This document shows, one piece after another, positions 1-8,576 of a DNA stretch of 64,000 nt. How positions within the stretch are numbered: position 1 is the stretch's first letter; every line of letters begins with the position of its first letter. The translations under genes and the position numbers were made by a program. The notes beneath the pieces were generated by a model. That model was not told the DNA's origin, did no database searches, and was given only the letters and a program-made list of their open reading frames with translations. The stretch comes from SIG78 sp045635745 (GTDB lineage Bacteria; Verrucomicrobiota; Lentisphaeria; Victivallales; Victivallaceae), in assembly GCA_045635745.1 (NCBI GenBank), contig JAZTWG010000031.1:51048-115047 (forward strand). Direction: 5' to 3'.

Positions 1-1255
1 GGTATTCGCCGAATTCGTGATGGAGGGCATTTTTCATAGCCTGATCAGCGGTATTTTTTATGGCAAACTCAAACATGGCCGAGGCATCCTGCACTTTGGC
101 CTGCTGCTGATAGAGCCGCGCCAATGTACGTGCCGCATCCAGGCGGTCGGCAATGGGGGCTTGAGCATTGCTGTAAAGTTGGCGCAGCACTTTGATGGCT
201 TCGTCTTTTTTGCCCAGCTGTATGTAGATATCGCCGATGATCGACTGGATCTCGCTCCAGGCCGGGAGATCCGGCACAAGTTTCTGGTAATCCAGCGCAT
301 CTTTCAGCGCATCCTGCCAGAATTTTCCGGCGATCTCCAGCTGAATGACCGCCTGCAGCGCAGTTTTCTTGAATGCTCCTTCGGCAAATTTATATGCCAG
401 ACGGGCATATTTCACCGCACGGAGTGCATCGTCGCTGGCTTCGCCGGCGATCGTGTAGGCAATTCTGGCCAGCAGCGGATCCGGCGGCACGGCCTTTTCA
501 AGTTTTTTTGTCAATTCAGCTTCGATCGCGCTGCTTTGGCCGTCATGGCAGGCGATCAGCCACGAGAGTTTCTGCAGCCGGGAGCTGAACTCTTTCCGGG
601 TGGCGGGAGGAATATTTTTCAGCAGAAGCTCATAAGTCTGCTTGGCTCCGGCAAGGTCATCGCCGGCCAGCGAGAGAAAAATCAACCCTTCCAACGCTTT
701 GAATTGCCACAAAGCATCGTCTGCGGCAATCGCTGCCAGATCGGTGTAGCTTTTCTGTGCTTCGGCATAATTGCCGGAGCGGCTCAAAGCTTTTCCCAGC
801 AGTTCCAGAGCTTTGTAGCATTGTTTATCGCCCACAGTCAGGCGGCTGGAGAGGGTGCGGAAAATATTTACTGCTTCGGCAAACTTGTTGTCGTGCAGCA
901 GGATCCTGCCCTGCATGAGTTTGAGTGTATTGCTGTCGGCAAACTCTTTCCGGCAGCGTTCCAGCAATTTTTCCGCTTCGTCGCGGCGGTGACCGGTCAG
1001 CAGACTTTCCAGCCACAGATCGGCGGCCTGTTCGCGCAAATGGCGCTTTCCGGAGCCTTCAAACGCCTGCCGGAAAAAATCTGCCGCAGTTGCCGGATCA
1101 TCATTTTCCAGCGCCAGCTCGCCCAGCCGCAGATGGCGGTTCCAGGTGTCGCTGTTGCCGGCAAACATAAATGCATCGGCAATGGCATGTACTGCCAGAC
1201 AGCTGAAAAGCAGCAGTATTATCCCCGGCAGTTTATATGCGGCAAGTCGTTTCAT
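1..1255 (-). CDS. TPR-repeat protein with N-terminal membrane anchor or signal peptide, 3'-truncated by window edge
   Basis: I read an unbroken minus-strand frame from an ATG at 1255 to the window start, so the C-terminus is missing. The N-terminus (MKRLAAYKLPGIILLLFSC) is a basic stretch followed by a hydrophobic segment, either a signal peptide or a signal anchor. The rest is helical with TPR-like spacing, for example the A-x-x-F-x-x-A-F pattern near residues 55-75 and further repeats such as GKALSRSGNYAEAQKSYTDL. It starts 20 bp after the recA stop, so it is probably the last gene of a gyrB-recA-TPR transcript. No enzymatic motif is visible. A role as a periplasmic or membrane-associated scaffold is inference. 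The frame being open over about 418 codons with coding-like composition makes it a real gene; the long plus-strand frame over the same DNA is its shadow. Confidence 0.75.
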   Translation of the reverse strand, partial: MKRLAAYKLPGIILLLFSCLAVHAIADAFMFAGNSDTWNRHLRLGELALENDDPATAADFFRQAFEGSGKRHLREQAADLWLESLLTGHRRDEAEKLLERCRKEFADSNTLKLMQGRILLHDNKFAEAVNIFRTLSSRLTVGDKQCYKALELLGKALSRSGNYAEAQKSYTDLAAIAADDALWQFKALEGLIFLSLAGDDLAGAKQTYELLLKNIPPATRKEFSSRLQKLSWLIACHDGQSSAIEAELTKKLEKAVPPDPLLARIAYTIAGEASDDALRAVKYARLAYKFAEGAFKKTALQAVIQLEIAGKFWQDALKDALDYQKLVPDLPAWSEIQSIIGDIYIQLGKKDEAIKVLRQLYSNAQAPIADRLDAARTLARLYQQQAKVQDASAMFEFAIKNTADQAMKNALHHEFGEY

Positions 1256-1275
1256 TTTCAACTTTTGCTCCGGAA

Positions 1276-2346
1276 TTATTCAGTTTTTCCGGCAGGGTCG
1301 GCTTCCACGGCGGCTTTGCCGGAGAGTTTTTCGCGGACTTTGTCGGTGATTTTTGCAGCGAGTTCGGCATTGCCTTCCAGAATAGCTTTGGTCTGTTCCC
1401 GGCCCTGACCGAGCTGTTCGCCTTCAAAACTGAACCAGCTGCCGCGTTTTTCCAATATGCCCAGTTCGGTGGCCACATCCATGATCGAACCGATGCGACT
1501 GATGCCTTCGGAGTAGTTGATATCGAATTCTGCAATGCGGAAGGGCGGCGCCATCTTGTTTTTGATGACTTTAACGCGGGTACGGTTGCCCGTAACGTTG
1601 CCGGACGCATCTTTGATGGCGGTGACCTTTCTTATATCCATACGGATCGACGCGTAGAATTTCAATGCGTTGCCGCCGGTGGTGGTTTCGGGATTGCCGT
1701 AGACCACGCCGATCTTTTCGCGGATCTGGTTGGTAAAGATAACACAGGTTTTGCCGCGGTTGGCCGCACCGGTGATTTTACGCAGGGCCTGACTCATCAA
1801 ACGCGCCTGCAAACCCATGTGCGAATCGCCCATCTGACCTTCGAGTTCAGCTTTGGGTACCAGCGCCGCCACCGAGTCAACCACCAGCACATCAATGGCG
1901 CCGCTGCGGATCAGGGCATCGGCGATATTGAGCGCATCTTCGCCGCTGTCGGGCTGGCTGATGAGCAAGTCAGCAGTATTCACACCGATCTTGGCGGCGT
2001 AAACCGGGTCGATGGCGTGTTCGGCGTCGACGATGGCGCACTTGCCGCCGGCTTTCTGCGCGTTGGCGATCACATGCAGACAGACCGTGGTCTTACCGGA
2101 GGATTCCGGCCCGAAGATTTCCACGATGCGCCCTTTGGGCAGACCGCCGATACCCAGCGCCAGGTCAAGACTCAATGCTCCGGTGCTGATAACCTGCACA
2201 TCGCCGGCGTAGTTGGTGGAATCGCCCAGGCGCATGATGGAGCCTTTGCCGAACTCCTTTTCGATCTGCGCGATGGTTATTTCAAGATTTTTATTGCGTT
2301 CGGCTTCGCCGATATTATCATTTGCGGGGGCACTTTTCACGGCCAT
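1276..2346 (-). CDS. recA: Recombinase RecA
   Basis: This 356-residue protein has the full RecA core. The Walker A motif GPESSGKTT is near residue 68. Walker B lies in VLVVDSVAALVPKAELEG, followed by loop L1 (GDSHMGLQARLMSQAL). Loop L2 contains FTNQIREKIGVVYGNPETT. The length is typical of the family. RecA forms filaments on single-stranded DNA, drives strand exchange and stimulates LexA self-cleavage. The C-terminal tail is short and only mildly acidic. It lies 23 bp downstream of gyrB on the same strand, so it is probably co-transcribed; the usual recX neighbour is absent. I saw no obvious SOS box in the short gap upstream. A promoter inside gyrB cannot be excluded. Identification is secure. 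Confidence 0.98.
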   Translation of the reverse strand: MAVKSAPANDNIGEAERNKNLEITIAQIEKEFGKGSIMRLGDSTNYAGDVQVISTGALSLDLALGIGGLPKGRIVEIFGPESSGKTTVCLHVIANAQKAGGKCAIVDAEHAIDPVYAAKIGVNTADLLISQPDSGEDALNIADALIRSGAIDVLVVDSVAALVPKAELEGQMGDSHMGLQARLMSQALRKITGAANRGKTCVIFTNQIREKIGVVYGNPETTTGGNALKFYASIRMDIRKVTAIKDASGNVTGNRTRVKVIKNKMAPPFRIAEFDINYSEGISRIGSIMDVATELGILEKRGSWFSFEGEQLGQGREQTKAILEGNAELAAKITDKVREKLSGKAAVEADPAGKTE

Positions 2347-2369
2347 AAAATCACCTCATAAATCAATCG

Positions 2370-4940
2370 TTAAATGTCAAGATCTTTTACGCTGGCAGCG
2401 TATTTTTCGATATACTCTCTGCGCGGTTCCACCGCATCGCCCATGAGCAGGGTGAACATGCGTTCGGCGGCAACCGCGTCCTGCATGGTGACTTTGATCA
2501 TCTTGCGCCGTTCCGGGTCCATGGTGGTTTCCCAGAGCTGTTCGGGGTTCATTTCACCCAAACCTTTGTAGCGCTGGATATCGATGCCTTTTCTGCCGTT
2601 TTCGCGGATGATTTCAAAGAGTTCCTGCAGGCTGCATGCAACGGATTCTCTGCCGTCGGCATTGACGCGCCAGATGGCATCGCCGGCGGTGAACACCTTT
2701 TCCGCAGCTACCGACTGCGCCGCCAGATCGCGGGCAAGTTCGGAAACGGCGAGCGCTTCAAAAATATCCACCGTATCCACCGCACTCATGGCTATGGAGG
2801 TTTCAAAGAGTTCTGCGGCGTTTTCGTTTTCCGGTTCTTCTGTATCGGCGTTTTCGGCTGCTGCACTTTCCGCAGTTTCGGCGGCATCCACAACTTCAGC
2901 AGCCGGGATTTGAGCTTCGCCGATGCGGTCGCGGCTTTCGGCGATCACTTCTTTGCGTTCTTCGGCGGTGTAGACAAACTTGCGGGAGATGGTGCCGTCG
3001 AGTTCGCGCACGCTGATTTCAGCGATCGGGAACGCGCCATCGGCGTTGGCCAGAGCAAAGTATTCCGGCGGTTCCACACCGCAGCGCTGCAGACCGTTGG
3101 CGCAATGCTGGGCACGGCGGAACAGTGCGATGAGTGCTTCGACATTTTCGCGTTCCAGCGCATTGCCTTCGGCGTCGAAGACCTGAATATCCTCCACGCC
3201 CAGCTGGATAAGGTAGTTATCGAGCTGTTCATCGGTATCTATATAACGCTCTTTGTTTTTGCGTTTGACCTTGAAGAGCGGCGGATTGGCTATATAGATA
3301 TGTCCGGCTTCGATCAGCGGCCGCATCTGGCGGTAGAAGAATGTCAAAAGCAGTGTACGGATGTGCGCTCCGTCCACATCAGCATCGGTCATGATCACGA
3401 TGCGGTGGTAGCGCAGTTTGCTGATGTCAAAATCTTCATCCACGCCGCAGCCGATGGCGGCGAACATGGCTTTGATTTCGTTGTTGGCAAGAATTTTATC
3501 CAACCGTGCCTTTTCCACGTTAAGGAGTTTACCGCGGATCGGCAGAATAGCTTGGAATTTGCTGTTACGGCCCTGTTTGGCAGAGCCGCCGGCGGAGTCC
3601 CCTTCCACGATGTACATTTCGCAGTTTTCCGGGTTGCGGTCAGAGCATTCGGCCAGTTTGCCCGGCAGTCCGAACCCATCGAGCACGCCTTTGCGCTGCA
3701 CCAGTTCGCGGGCTTTGCGGGCGGCCTCGCGGGCCTGGGCGGCACGCATACTTTTGAGAATGACTTCTTTGGCCACCGCCGGATTTTCTTCGAGGAAGGT
3801 GGAAAGTTTTTCAAATACCACCGATTCCACGATGCCGCGCACATTGCTGTTGCCCAGTTTGGTCTTGGTCTGACCTTCAAACTGCGGATCGGGTACTTTC
3901 ACGCTCACGATGGCGGTCAGACCTTCGCGGACGTCTTCGCCGGACATGCCTTTGTCGGAAGCGCCTTTGAGCATCTTGTTGTCGCGGGCATAGTTGTTGA
4001 TGCTGCGGGTCAGAGCCGTCTGGAAACCCACCAGATGAGTACCGCCGTCAACGGTGTTGATGTTGTTGGTATAGCTGGTGATATTGGCGCGGAAACTGTC
4101 GTTGTACTGCATGGCGATCTCCACATCCACGCCGTCTTTTTCGCAATGGAAGTAGATCGGAGCGGGATGAACCACCTTCATATCCGCATTAAGGTATTTG
4201 ACGAATTCTGACACCCCGCCTTCGTAGCAATGGTGCTCCATGTATTTGGGATCGCTGTTTTCCAGCCGTTCGTCGATAAGGGTTACAGAAATACCGCTGT
4301 TCAGGAATGCCAGGTCGCGCAGACGGTTGGCAAGCGTATCGCGGCTGTAAACGGTTTCGGTAAAGATCGTGGCATCGGGCTTGAAAGTTACTTTGGTACC
4401 GCGTTTGTCGGTATCGCCGAGGCTGTAAAGCTTTTTGGTGGTGTTGCCGCGGGCAAATTCGATGCCCCAGGCTTTGCCGTCGCGGTAGACTTCGACTTTC
4501 ATCCAGTCCGAAAGCGCGTTCACGCAGCTTACACCCACGCCGTGCAGACCGCCGGAAACTTTGTAGCTGTTGTGGTCGAATTTACCGCCGGCGTGCAGTA
4601 CGGTCAGCACCACTTCCACGGCGGGTTTGCCTTCGGTTTCGTGCATATCCACCGGAATACCGCGGCCGTCGTCGAGTACGGAAATGGTATTGTCGGGGTG
4701 AATGGTTACAACAACTTTGCTGGCGTAGCCGGCCAGCGCTTCGTCAATGGAGTTGTCCACCACTTCGTAGACCAGGTGGTGCAGACCTTTTTCGGAAGTT
4801 GAACCAATATACATGGCAGGGCGCATACGCACCGCTTCCAGGCCTTCCAGCACCGTGATCTTGCTGGCAGAATATTCAGAGGCCGCGGCATTTTCCGCCG
4901 GGACATTTACTGCATTCGGGTCTTTGATTTCGTCAGACAT
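2370..4940 (-). CDS. gyrB: DNA gyrase subunit B
   Basis: The 856-residue protein supplies the ATPase and TOPRIM half of gyrase, which introduces negative supercoils. The GHKL ATPase motifs are DNSIDEALAG (about residue 62), DDGRGIP (about 90) and GGLHGVGVS (about 125). The TOPRIM motifs are EGDSAGGSA (about 445) and DADVDGAH (about 518). The C-terminal RYKGLGEMNPEQLW is near 787. I chose the ATG at 4940 because a GAGGAG ribosome site lies just upstream; an in-frame extension to 5045 lacks support and would run through the promoter. Between about 560 and 780 there is a large insert, including an Ala/Glu-rich acidic stretch (about 680-730). Insertions in the TOPRIM-tail region are known in E. 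coli-type GyrB, but this acidic segment looks lineage-specific. gyrA is not in the window. It heads the gyrB-recA-TPR transcript. Confidence 0.97.
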   Translation of the reverse strand: MSDEIKDPNAVNVPAENAAASEYSASKITVLEGLEAVRMRPAMYIGSTSEKGLHHLVYEVVDNSIDEALAGYASKVVVTIHPDNTISVLDDGRGIPVDMHETEGKPAVEVVLTVLHAGGKFDHNSYKVSGGLHGVGVSCVNALSDWMKVEVYRDGKAWGIEFARGNTTKKLYSLGDTDKRGTKVTFKPDATIFTETVYSRDTLANRLRDLAFLNSGISVTLIDERLENSDPKYMEHHCYEGGVSEFVKYLNADMKVVHPAPIYFHCEKDGVDVEIAMQYNDSFRANITSYTNNINTVDGGTHLVGFQTALTRSINNYARDNKMLKGASDKGMSGEDVREGLTAIVSVKVPDPQFEGQTKTKLGNSNVRGIVESVVFEKLSTFLEENPAVAKEVILKSMRAAQAREAARKARELVQRKGVLDGFGLPGKLAECSDRNPENCEMYIVEGDSAGGSAKQGRNSKFQAILPIRGKLLNVEKARLDKILANNEIKAMFAAIGCGVDEDFDISKLRYHRIVIMTDADVDGAHIRTLLLTFFYRQMRPLIEAGHIYIANPPLFKVKRKNKERYIDTDEQLDNYLIQLGVEDIQVFDAEGNALERENVEALIALFRRAQHCANGLQRCGVEPPEYFALANADGAFPIAEISVRELDGTISRKFVYTAEERKEVIAESRDRIGEAQIPAAEVVDAAETAESAAAENADTEEPENENAAELFETSIAMSAVDTVDIFEALAVSELARDLAAQSVAAEKVFTAGDAIWRVNADGRESVACSLQELFEIIRENGRKGIDIQRYKGLGEMNPEQLWETTMDPERRKMIKVTMQDAVAAERMFTLLMGDAVEPRREYIEKYAASVKDLDI

Positions 4941-5001
4941 CGGTAAAAAATCTCCTCGTTTTGCTATATATAATTTATTATTAAAATCACACTCAATGTA
5001 T

Positions 5002-5030
5002 ACAATACACCGCGCGCGGGTTTTTTTCAA
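5002..5030 (-). promoter_or_regulatory. Predicted sigma-70-type promoter of gyrB
   Basis: Read on the minus strand, a TTGAAA box (complement of 5025-5030) is followed after 17 bp by TATTGT (complement of 5002-5007). It lies about 60 bp upstream of the gyrB start. It is a sequence match only. Confidence 0.45.
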
Positions 5031-5125
5031 GGTTTTTGCACTCAAAACCGCAACTTTTTCCGCATTTTTCCGACCCGGGAGCGTTCGCGCCCGGCGTGTA
5101 GGCGGAAAGTTGTCTTCCGCAGAAT

Positions 5126-5154
5126 TTGCAATTACGGAGGTGGAGTGCTATATT
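5126..5154 (+). promoter_or_regulatory. Predicted promoter of the esterase gene
   Basis: TTGCAA at 5126-5131 and TATATT at 5149-5154 are separated by exactly 17 bp. The esterase ATG follows at 5180, with an AGGAG ribosome site at about 5167. It is divergent from the gyrB promoter. Confidence 0.5.
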
Positions 5155-5179
5155 TAAGTGAACTTCAGGAGATTTTTTT

Positions 5180-5935
5180 ATGGCTGTAATGCACACTTTG
5201 TTCAGTTCGTCTACGCTGATGCGGCGTTGCGCGATGAATGTTTTTGTTCCCGAAAAACCGCACTCTGACGGCAAACCCGGTTTTCCGGTGATTTATCTGC
5301 TGCACGGCAGGAGCGACGACGAAAATTCTTACGCTGATCACGGTATTCGCGCTCTGGCTGAAAAGTACGAATTCATCATTGTTATGCCCGACGGCAGCCG
5401 CAGTTTTTACAGCGATATGGTCTGCGGGCAGAAATACTGGACTTTCATCTCGGAAGAATTGCCGCGTCTGATTGCTGTAATGTTCCCGGCACGCACTGAT
5501 CGCGCCAGCACTTTTGCCGCCGGTTTGAGTATGGGCGGCTATGGTGCACTCAAGCTCGGATTGCGCCAACCGGAGCGGTTCGGCAAAGTGGCGGGCATGT
5601 CTGCTGTTGCCGATATCGGCTGGGTCGGCAGACCGGAGGGGCATATGAGCGATCAGGAAGTGGCAAGTATCTATGGTTCGCGTACCGGTATGCTCGGTGG
5701 CGATGATGATTTATTTGAGCTTCTCAAGCGCCCCGCACCAGCCTGCGGCAGACCTGAACTCATGGTGCGCTGCGGCGATGCGGATATGCTCATTGGCGCA
5801 AACCGCGAATTTGTCAGACGTGCTGCTGCGGCAGGCAACTGGAGTGTGGATTATGCAGAAACTCCCGGCGCGGGGCACAGTTGGGATTTCTGGATGGGTA
5901 TTCTGCCGGAAATTTTTGATTTTTTCAGTAAATAA
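5180..5935 (+). CDS. Alpha/beta-hydrolase esterase (esterase D / tributyrin esterase-like)
   Basis: This 251-residue protein has no signal peptide and shows the esterase-family alpha/beta-hydrolase layout. It has the oxyanion segment VIYLLHGRSDDENSY, the nucleophile elbow GLSMGGYGA (Ser about residue 117), a likely acid in MVRCGDADML (Asp about 199) and the catalytic His in GAGHSWDFW (about 233). The family includes S-formylglutathione hydrolase, tributyrin esterases and the feruloyl/acetyl-xylan esterases. The substrate here cannot be told from sequence, and an acyl ester of a sugar or phenolic is a reasonable inference. It stands alone between divergent gyrB and downstream gap, with its own promoter and ribosome site. 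The length and the three catalytic residues suggest an intact enzyme. Confidence 0.85.
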   Translation: MAVMHTLFSSSTLMRRCAMNVFVPEKPHSDGKPGFPVIYLLHGRSDDENSYADHGIRALAEKYEFIIVMPDGSRSFYSDMVCGQKYWTFISEELPRLIAVMFPARTDRASTFAAGLSMGGYGALKLGLRQPERFGKVAGMSAVADIGWVGRPEGHMSDQEVASIYGSRTGMLGGDDDLFELLKRPAPACGRPELMVRCGDADMLIGANREFVRRAAAAGNWSVDYAETPGAGHSWDFWMGILPEIFDFFSK

Positions 5936-5992
5936 TCAGTTTGAAAATTGAAAAAAAGTAAAAGCGGATTATATTATAATATCAAAAGTGTT

Positions 5993-6022
5993 TTGACAAA
6001 CCCTTAATTTTTAACCTTTAAT
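5993..6022 (+). promoter_or_regulatory. Possible promoter of gap
   Basis: TTGACA at 5993-5998 and TTTAAT at 6017-6022 are 18 bp apart. A second TATAAT-like sequence lies at 5975-5980 without a well-spaced partner. Transcripts from the first pair would have a very short leader before the gap ATG at 6045, so this is a weak call. Confidence 0.3.
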
Positions 6023-6044
6023 CAACAAAAAAAGAGGCAAAAAA

Positions 6045-7043
6045 ATGATCAAAGTCGGTATCAACGGTTTCGGTCGTATCGGCCGCATGGTGTTCCGCGC
6101 GGCGGTGGAAAACTTCAGCAATGACATCCAGATTGTCGGTATCAACGACCTGCTGGATCCTGATTACTTGGCCTACATGCTCAAGTATGACTCCGTGCAT
6201 GGTATTTTCAAGCACGACATCAAAGTTGACGGCAACTATCTCGTGGTCGATGGCAACAAGATCCGCCTGACCGCTGAAATGGATCCGGCCAATTTGAAGT
6301 GGGACGAAGTCGGCGCTGATGTCGTCGTCGAATCCACCGGTCTCTTCCTCGAAGATGCCAAAGCCCGCAAGCACATCGAAGCCGGTGCCAAAAAAGTTAT
6401 CATGTCCGCTCCCAGCAAAGACGCCACTCCGATGTTCGTCTATGGTGTGAACGACAAGACCTATGCCGGTCAGGATATCATCTCCAACGCCAGCTGCACC
6501 ACCAACTGCCTGGCTCCGATCAGCAAAGTTCTGAACGACAAATTCGGTATCAAACGCGGCCTGATGACCACCATCCACGCTGCTCCCGCCACCCAGAAAA
6601 CCGTTGACGGTCCCTCCAAGAAGGATTGGCGCGGCGGCCGCGGTATCCTCGAAAACATGATCCCCTCCAGCACCGGTGCTGCCAAGGCGGTCGGTAAGGT
6701 TCTGCCCGAACTCAATGGCAAACTTACCGGTATGAGTGTCCGCGTTCCCACCAGCGACGTTTCTTTCGTTGACCTGACCGTGGAACTGAACAACGAATGC
6801 ACCTATGACCAGATCTGCGCTGCCATGAAGGAAGCCGCCGAAGGCGAACTCAAAGGCATCCTCGGTTACACCGAAGACGCAGTGGTCTCCACCGACTTCG
6901 TTGACGATGCCCGTACCAGCATCTTCGATGCCAAGGCCGGTATCCAGCTCGACGGCACCTTCGTCAAGGTCTGCAGCTGGTACGACAACGAATGGGGCTA
7001 CAGCAACAAAGTTCTGGAAATGGCCAAAGTCATCACCAAGTAA
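6045..7043 (+). CDS. gap: Glyceraldehyde-3-phosphate dehydrogenase, type I
   Basis: The 332-residue protein oxidises and phosphorylates glyceraldehyde 3-phosphate to 1,3-bisphosphoglycerate with NAD. It begins with the Rossmann motif GINGFGRIGRMVF and has the catalytic signature SNASCTTNCLAP (Cys about residue 151). It also has the phosphate-binding stretch around SSTGAAKAVGKVLPELNGKL and the terminal WYDNEWGYSNK. An AGAGG ribosome site lies 8 bp before the ATG. A strong terminator follows at 7067-7101, so gap is probably mostly monocistronic even though pgk, the next enzyme of glycolysis, lies downstream. It is rich in high-usage codons, consistent with strong expression. Confidence 0.98.
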   Translation: MIKVGINGFGRIGRMVFRAAVENFSNDIQIVGINDLLDPDYLAYMLKYDSVHGIFKHDIKVDGNYLVVDGNKIRLTAEMDPANLKWDEVGADVVVESTGLFLEDAKARKHIEAGAKKVIMSAPSKDATPMFVYGVNDKTYAGQDIISNASCTTNCLAPISKVLNDKFGIKRGLMTTIHAAPATQKTVDGPSKKDWRGGRGILENMIPSSTGAAKAVGKVLPELNGKLTGMSVRVPTSDVSFVDLTVELNNECTYDQICAAMKEAAEGELKGILGYTEDAVVSTDFVDDARTSIFDAKAGIQLDGTFVKVCSWYDNEWGYSNKVLEMAKVITK

Positions 7044-7066
7044 GCTGATTGCTTGATTGATTCCCC

Positions 7067-7101
7067 AAAGCGGGCGGGTAGGTTTGCCCGTCCGCTTTTT
7101 T
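7067..7101 (+). terminator. Rho-independent terminator after gap
   Basis: The stem is AAAGCGGGCGGG against CCCGTCCGCTTT (one G-U pair), with an 8-nt loop, and it runs into six T residues. It begins 24 bp after the gap stop codon. Confidence 0.85.
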
Positions 7102-7171
7102 GCTTTATCAAACAACGCTCTGCGACCAAAACAAATAATCGGACTTTTTGTTATCTTTTTCAAACTTTGGA

Positions 7172-7291
7172 TGGCATTTTTATTTTTTGCCATGCCAAAA
7201 ATAAAAATGCCAATAAAAGGTTTGGAAAAAAGGGTTGGGGTTTGGGGAAGGGGAAAAGAACCTTTCCTCAAAAGGTTTTTTCCCCTTCCCC
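7172..7291 (+). repeat. Two-hairpin intergenic repeat, copy 1 (upstream of pgk)
   Basis: The element has three parts. An AT-rich hairpin has 16-bp arms at 7172-7187 and 7197-7212. A linker follows (AATAAAAGGTTTGGAAAAA and a G-rich run). A purine/pyrimidine hairpin has arms at 7244-7265 and 7271-7291, with one bulged G. The same parts, in the same order and with near-identical linker and GGGGAAGGGGAAAA core, recur inverted at 8577-8700. It ends 40 bp before the pgk start codon. Short frames across both copies encode similar Lys/Arg/Phe-rich peptides, but these follow from the shared DNA and I do not call them genes. The element resembles a REPIN or MITE-like dispersed repeat. No transposase is present in the window. 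Confidence 0.8.
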
Positions 7292-7331
7292 AAGCAGCAG
7301 AGCACAACAACATTTTTTAAGGAATAAAAAA

Positions 7332-8552
7332 ATGAACATTGACAAAAAGACTGTAAAAGACATTTGCCTTACCGGCAAGCGTGTGGTTATGCGCGTAGAC
7401 TTCAACGTGCCGCTGAAAGATGGCAAAGTTGCTGACGACACCCGTATTACTGCGGCTCTGCCCACCATCAAATACATTCTCGATCAGGGTGCCAGCTTGA
7501 CATTGTTGAGCCACCTGGGTCGTCCCAAAGGCGAAGTCAAAGCTGAATTCAGCCTGAAGCCCGTTGCTGAATACCTGCAGAATCTGCTTGGCAAGCCCGT
7601 CCGTTTTGCTGATGACTGCATCGGCGAAGCTGCCGTTGCCGCCAGCAAAGAGCTCAAGGCCGGCGAAGTCATGCTGTGCGAAAACACCCGTTTCCACAAG
7701 TCCGAAGACCTCAAGGGCAAGACCGACGAAGAAAAAGCCGCTCTCAAAGAAATGGCTGCTGAACTTGCCAAGCTTGGCGAAATCTATGTCAACGACGCTT
7801 TCGGTACCGCCCACCGCGCCCACGCCTCCACCGCTGTTATCGCCGACATCATCGGTCATGACAAGAGCGTTGCTGGCTTCCTGATGGAAAAAGAACTGCA
7901 GTACCTCGGTAAAGCGGTTGCCGCTCCTGCCCGTCCGTTTGTTGCTATCATCGGCGGTGCTAAAGTTTCCGGTAAACTGGAAGTTCTCAACAGCCTGATG
8001 GAAAAAGTCGACTGCATCCTCATCGGCGGCGGTATGGCTTACACTTTCCTCAAGGCCCAGGGCCACGAAATCGGTAAGTCTCTCTGCGAAGATGAACTTA
8101 TCGATACTGCTAAAGAAGTTCTTGCCAAGGCTGCTGCCAAAGGCGTCAAATTCATGCTGCCCGTGGACAACAAAGTTGCGGCTGAATTCAGCAACGATGC
8201 CGCCACCAAGATCGTCGGCAACGACATTCCTGCAGACATGATGGCTCTCGATATCGGTCCGGAAACCGCCAAGGTTTACGCTGCCGAAATCGCCAACGCT
8301 AAAACCGTTGTCTGGAACGGCCCCATGGGCTGCTTTGAAATGCCCAACTTCGCAGCCGGTACCATGACCGTCTGCCAGGCTGTTGCCGACAGCGATTGCG
8401 TCAGCATCATCGGCGGCGGCGACAGTGTTGCTGCTGTTAACCAGAGCGGTCTGGCCGCCAAGATGTCGCACATCTCCACCGGTGGTGGTGCCTCCCTGGA
8501 ATTCCTCGAAGGCAAAACCCTTCCCGGTGTAGCCGCACTGGCTGACAAGTAA
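7332..8552 (+). CDS. pgk: Phosphoglycerate kinase
   Basis: The 406-residue protein transfers the acyl phosphate of 1,3-bisphosphoglycerate to ADP. Signatures are VVMRVDFNVPLKDGK near the N-terminus, LLSHLGRPKGE, the hinge and C-domain motif IGGAKVSGKLEVL, and the nucleotide-site motif IIGGGDSVAAVNQSG. I chose the ATG at 7332, preceded by AAGGA at 7319-7323. An upstream in-frame extension to 7053 would translate the gap terminator and the hairpin repeat and is rejected. The gene is flanked by inverted copies of the two-hairpin repeat, which may affect its mRNA ends. Length and motifs are normal for the family. Confidence 0.98.
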   Translation: MNIDKKTVKDICLTGKRVVMRVDFNVPLKDGKVADDTRITAALPTIKYILDQGASLTLLSHLGRPKGEVKAEFSLKPVAEYLQNLLGKPVRFADDCIGEAAVAASKELKAGEVMLCENTRFHKSEDLKGKTDEEKAALKEMAAELAKLGEIYVNDAFGTAHRAHASTAVIADIIGHDKSVAGFLMEKELQYLGKAVAAPARPFVAIIGGAKVSGKLEVLNSLMEKVDCILIGGGMAYTFLKAQGHEIGKSLCEDELIDTAKEVLAKAAAKGVKFMLPVDNKVAAEFSNDAATKIVGNDIPADMMALDIGPETAKVYAAEIANAKTVVWNGPMGCFEMPNFAAGTMTVCQAVADSDCVSIIGGGDSVAAVNQSGLAAKMSHISTGGGASLEFLEGKTLPGVAALADK

Positions 8553-8576
8553 GGTTTTGTAAGGCGATAGGGAACC

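Noticed and set aside
17..1408. Long plus-strand open frame opposite the TPR gene and recA end
   Set aside because: The minus-strand frame has TPR repeats and a signal sequence and is continuous with the recA operon; the plus-strand frame is an antisense shadow with no family features.
1237..4802. Several long plus-strand frames opposite recA and gyrB (1237-2361, 2910-4211, 4230-4802)
   Set aside because: They mirror the codon pattern of highly conserved recA and gyrB and contain no recognisable domains.
2347..5179. Replication origin next to gyrB/recA
   Set aside because: No dnaA, dnaN or clustered DnaA boxes are visible; gyrB here sits with recA, not with an oriC gene set.
7057..7320. Small peptide genes within the two-hairpin repeats (similar Lys/Arg/Phe-rich peptides at both copies)
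   Set aside because: The peptide similarity is a by-product of DNA repeat identity; there are no ribosome sites, and the stems are better explained by base pairing.
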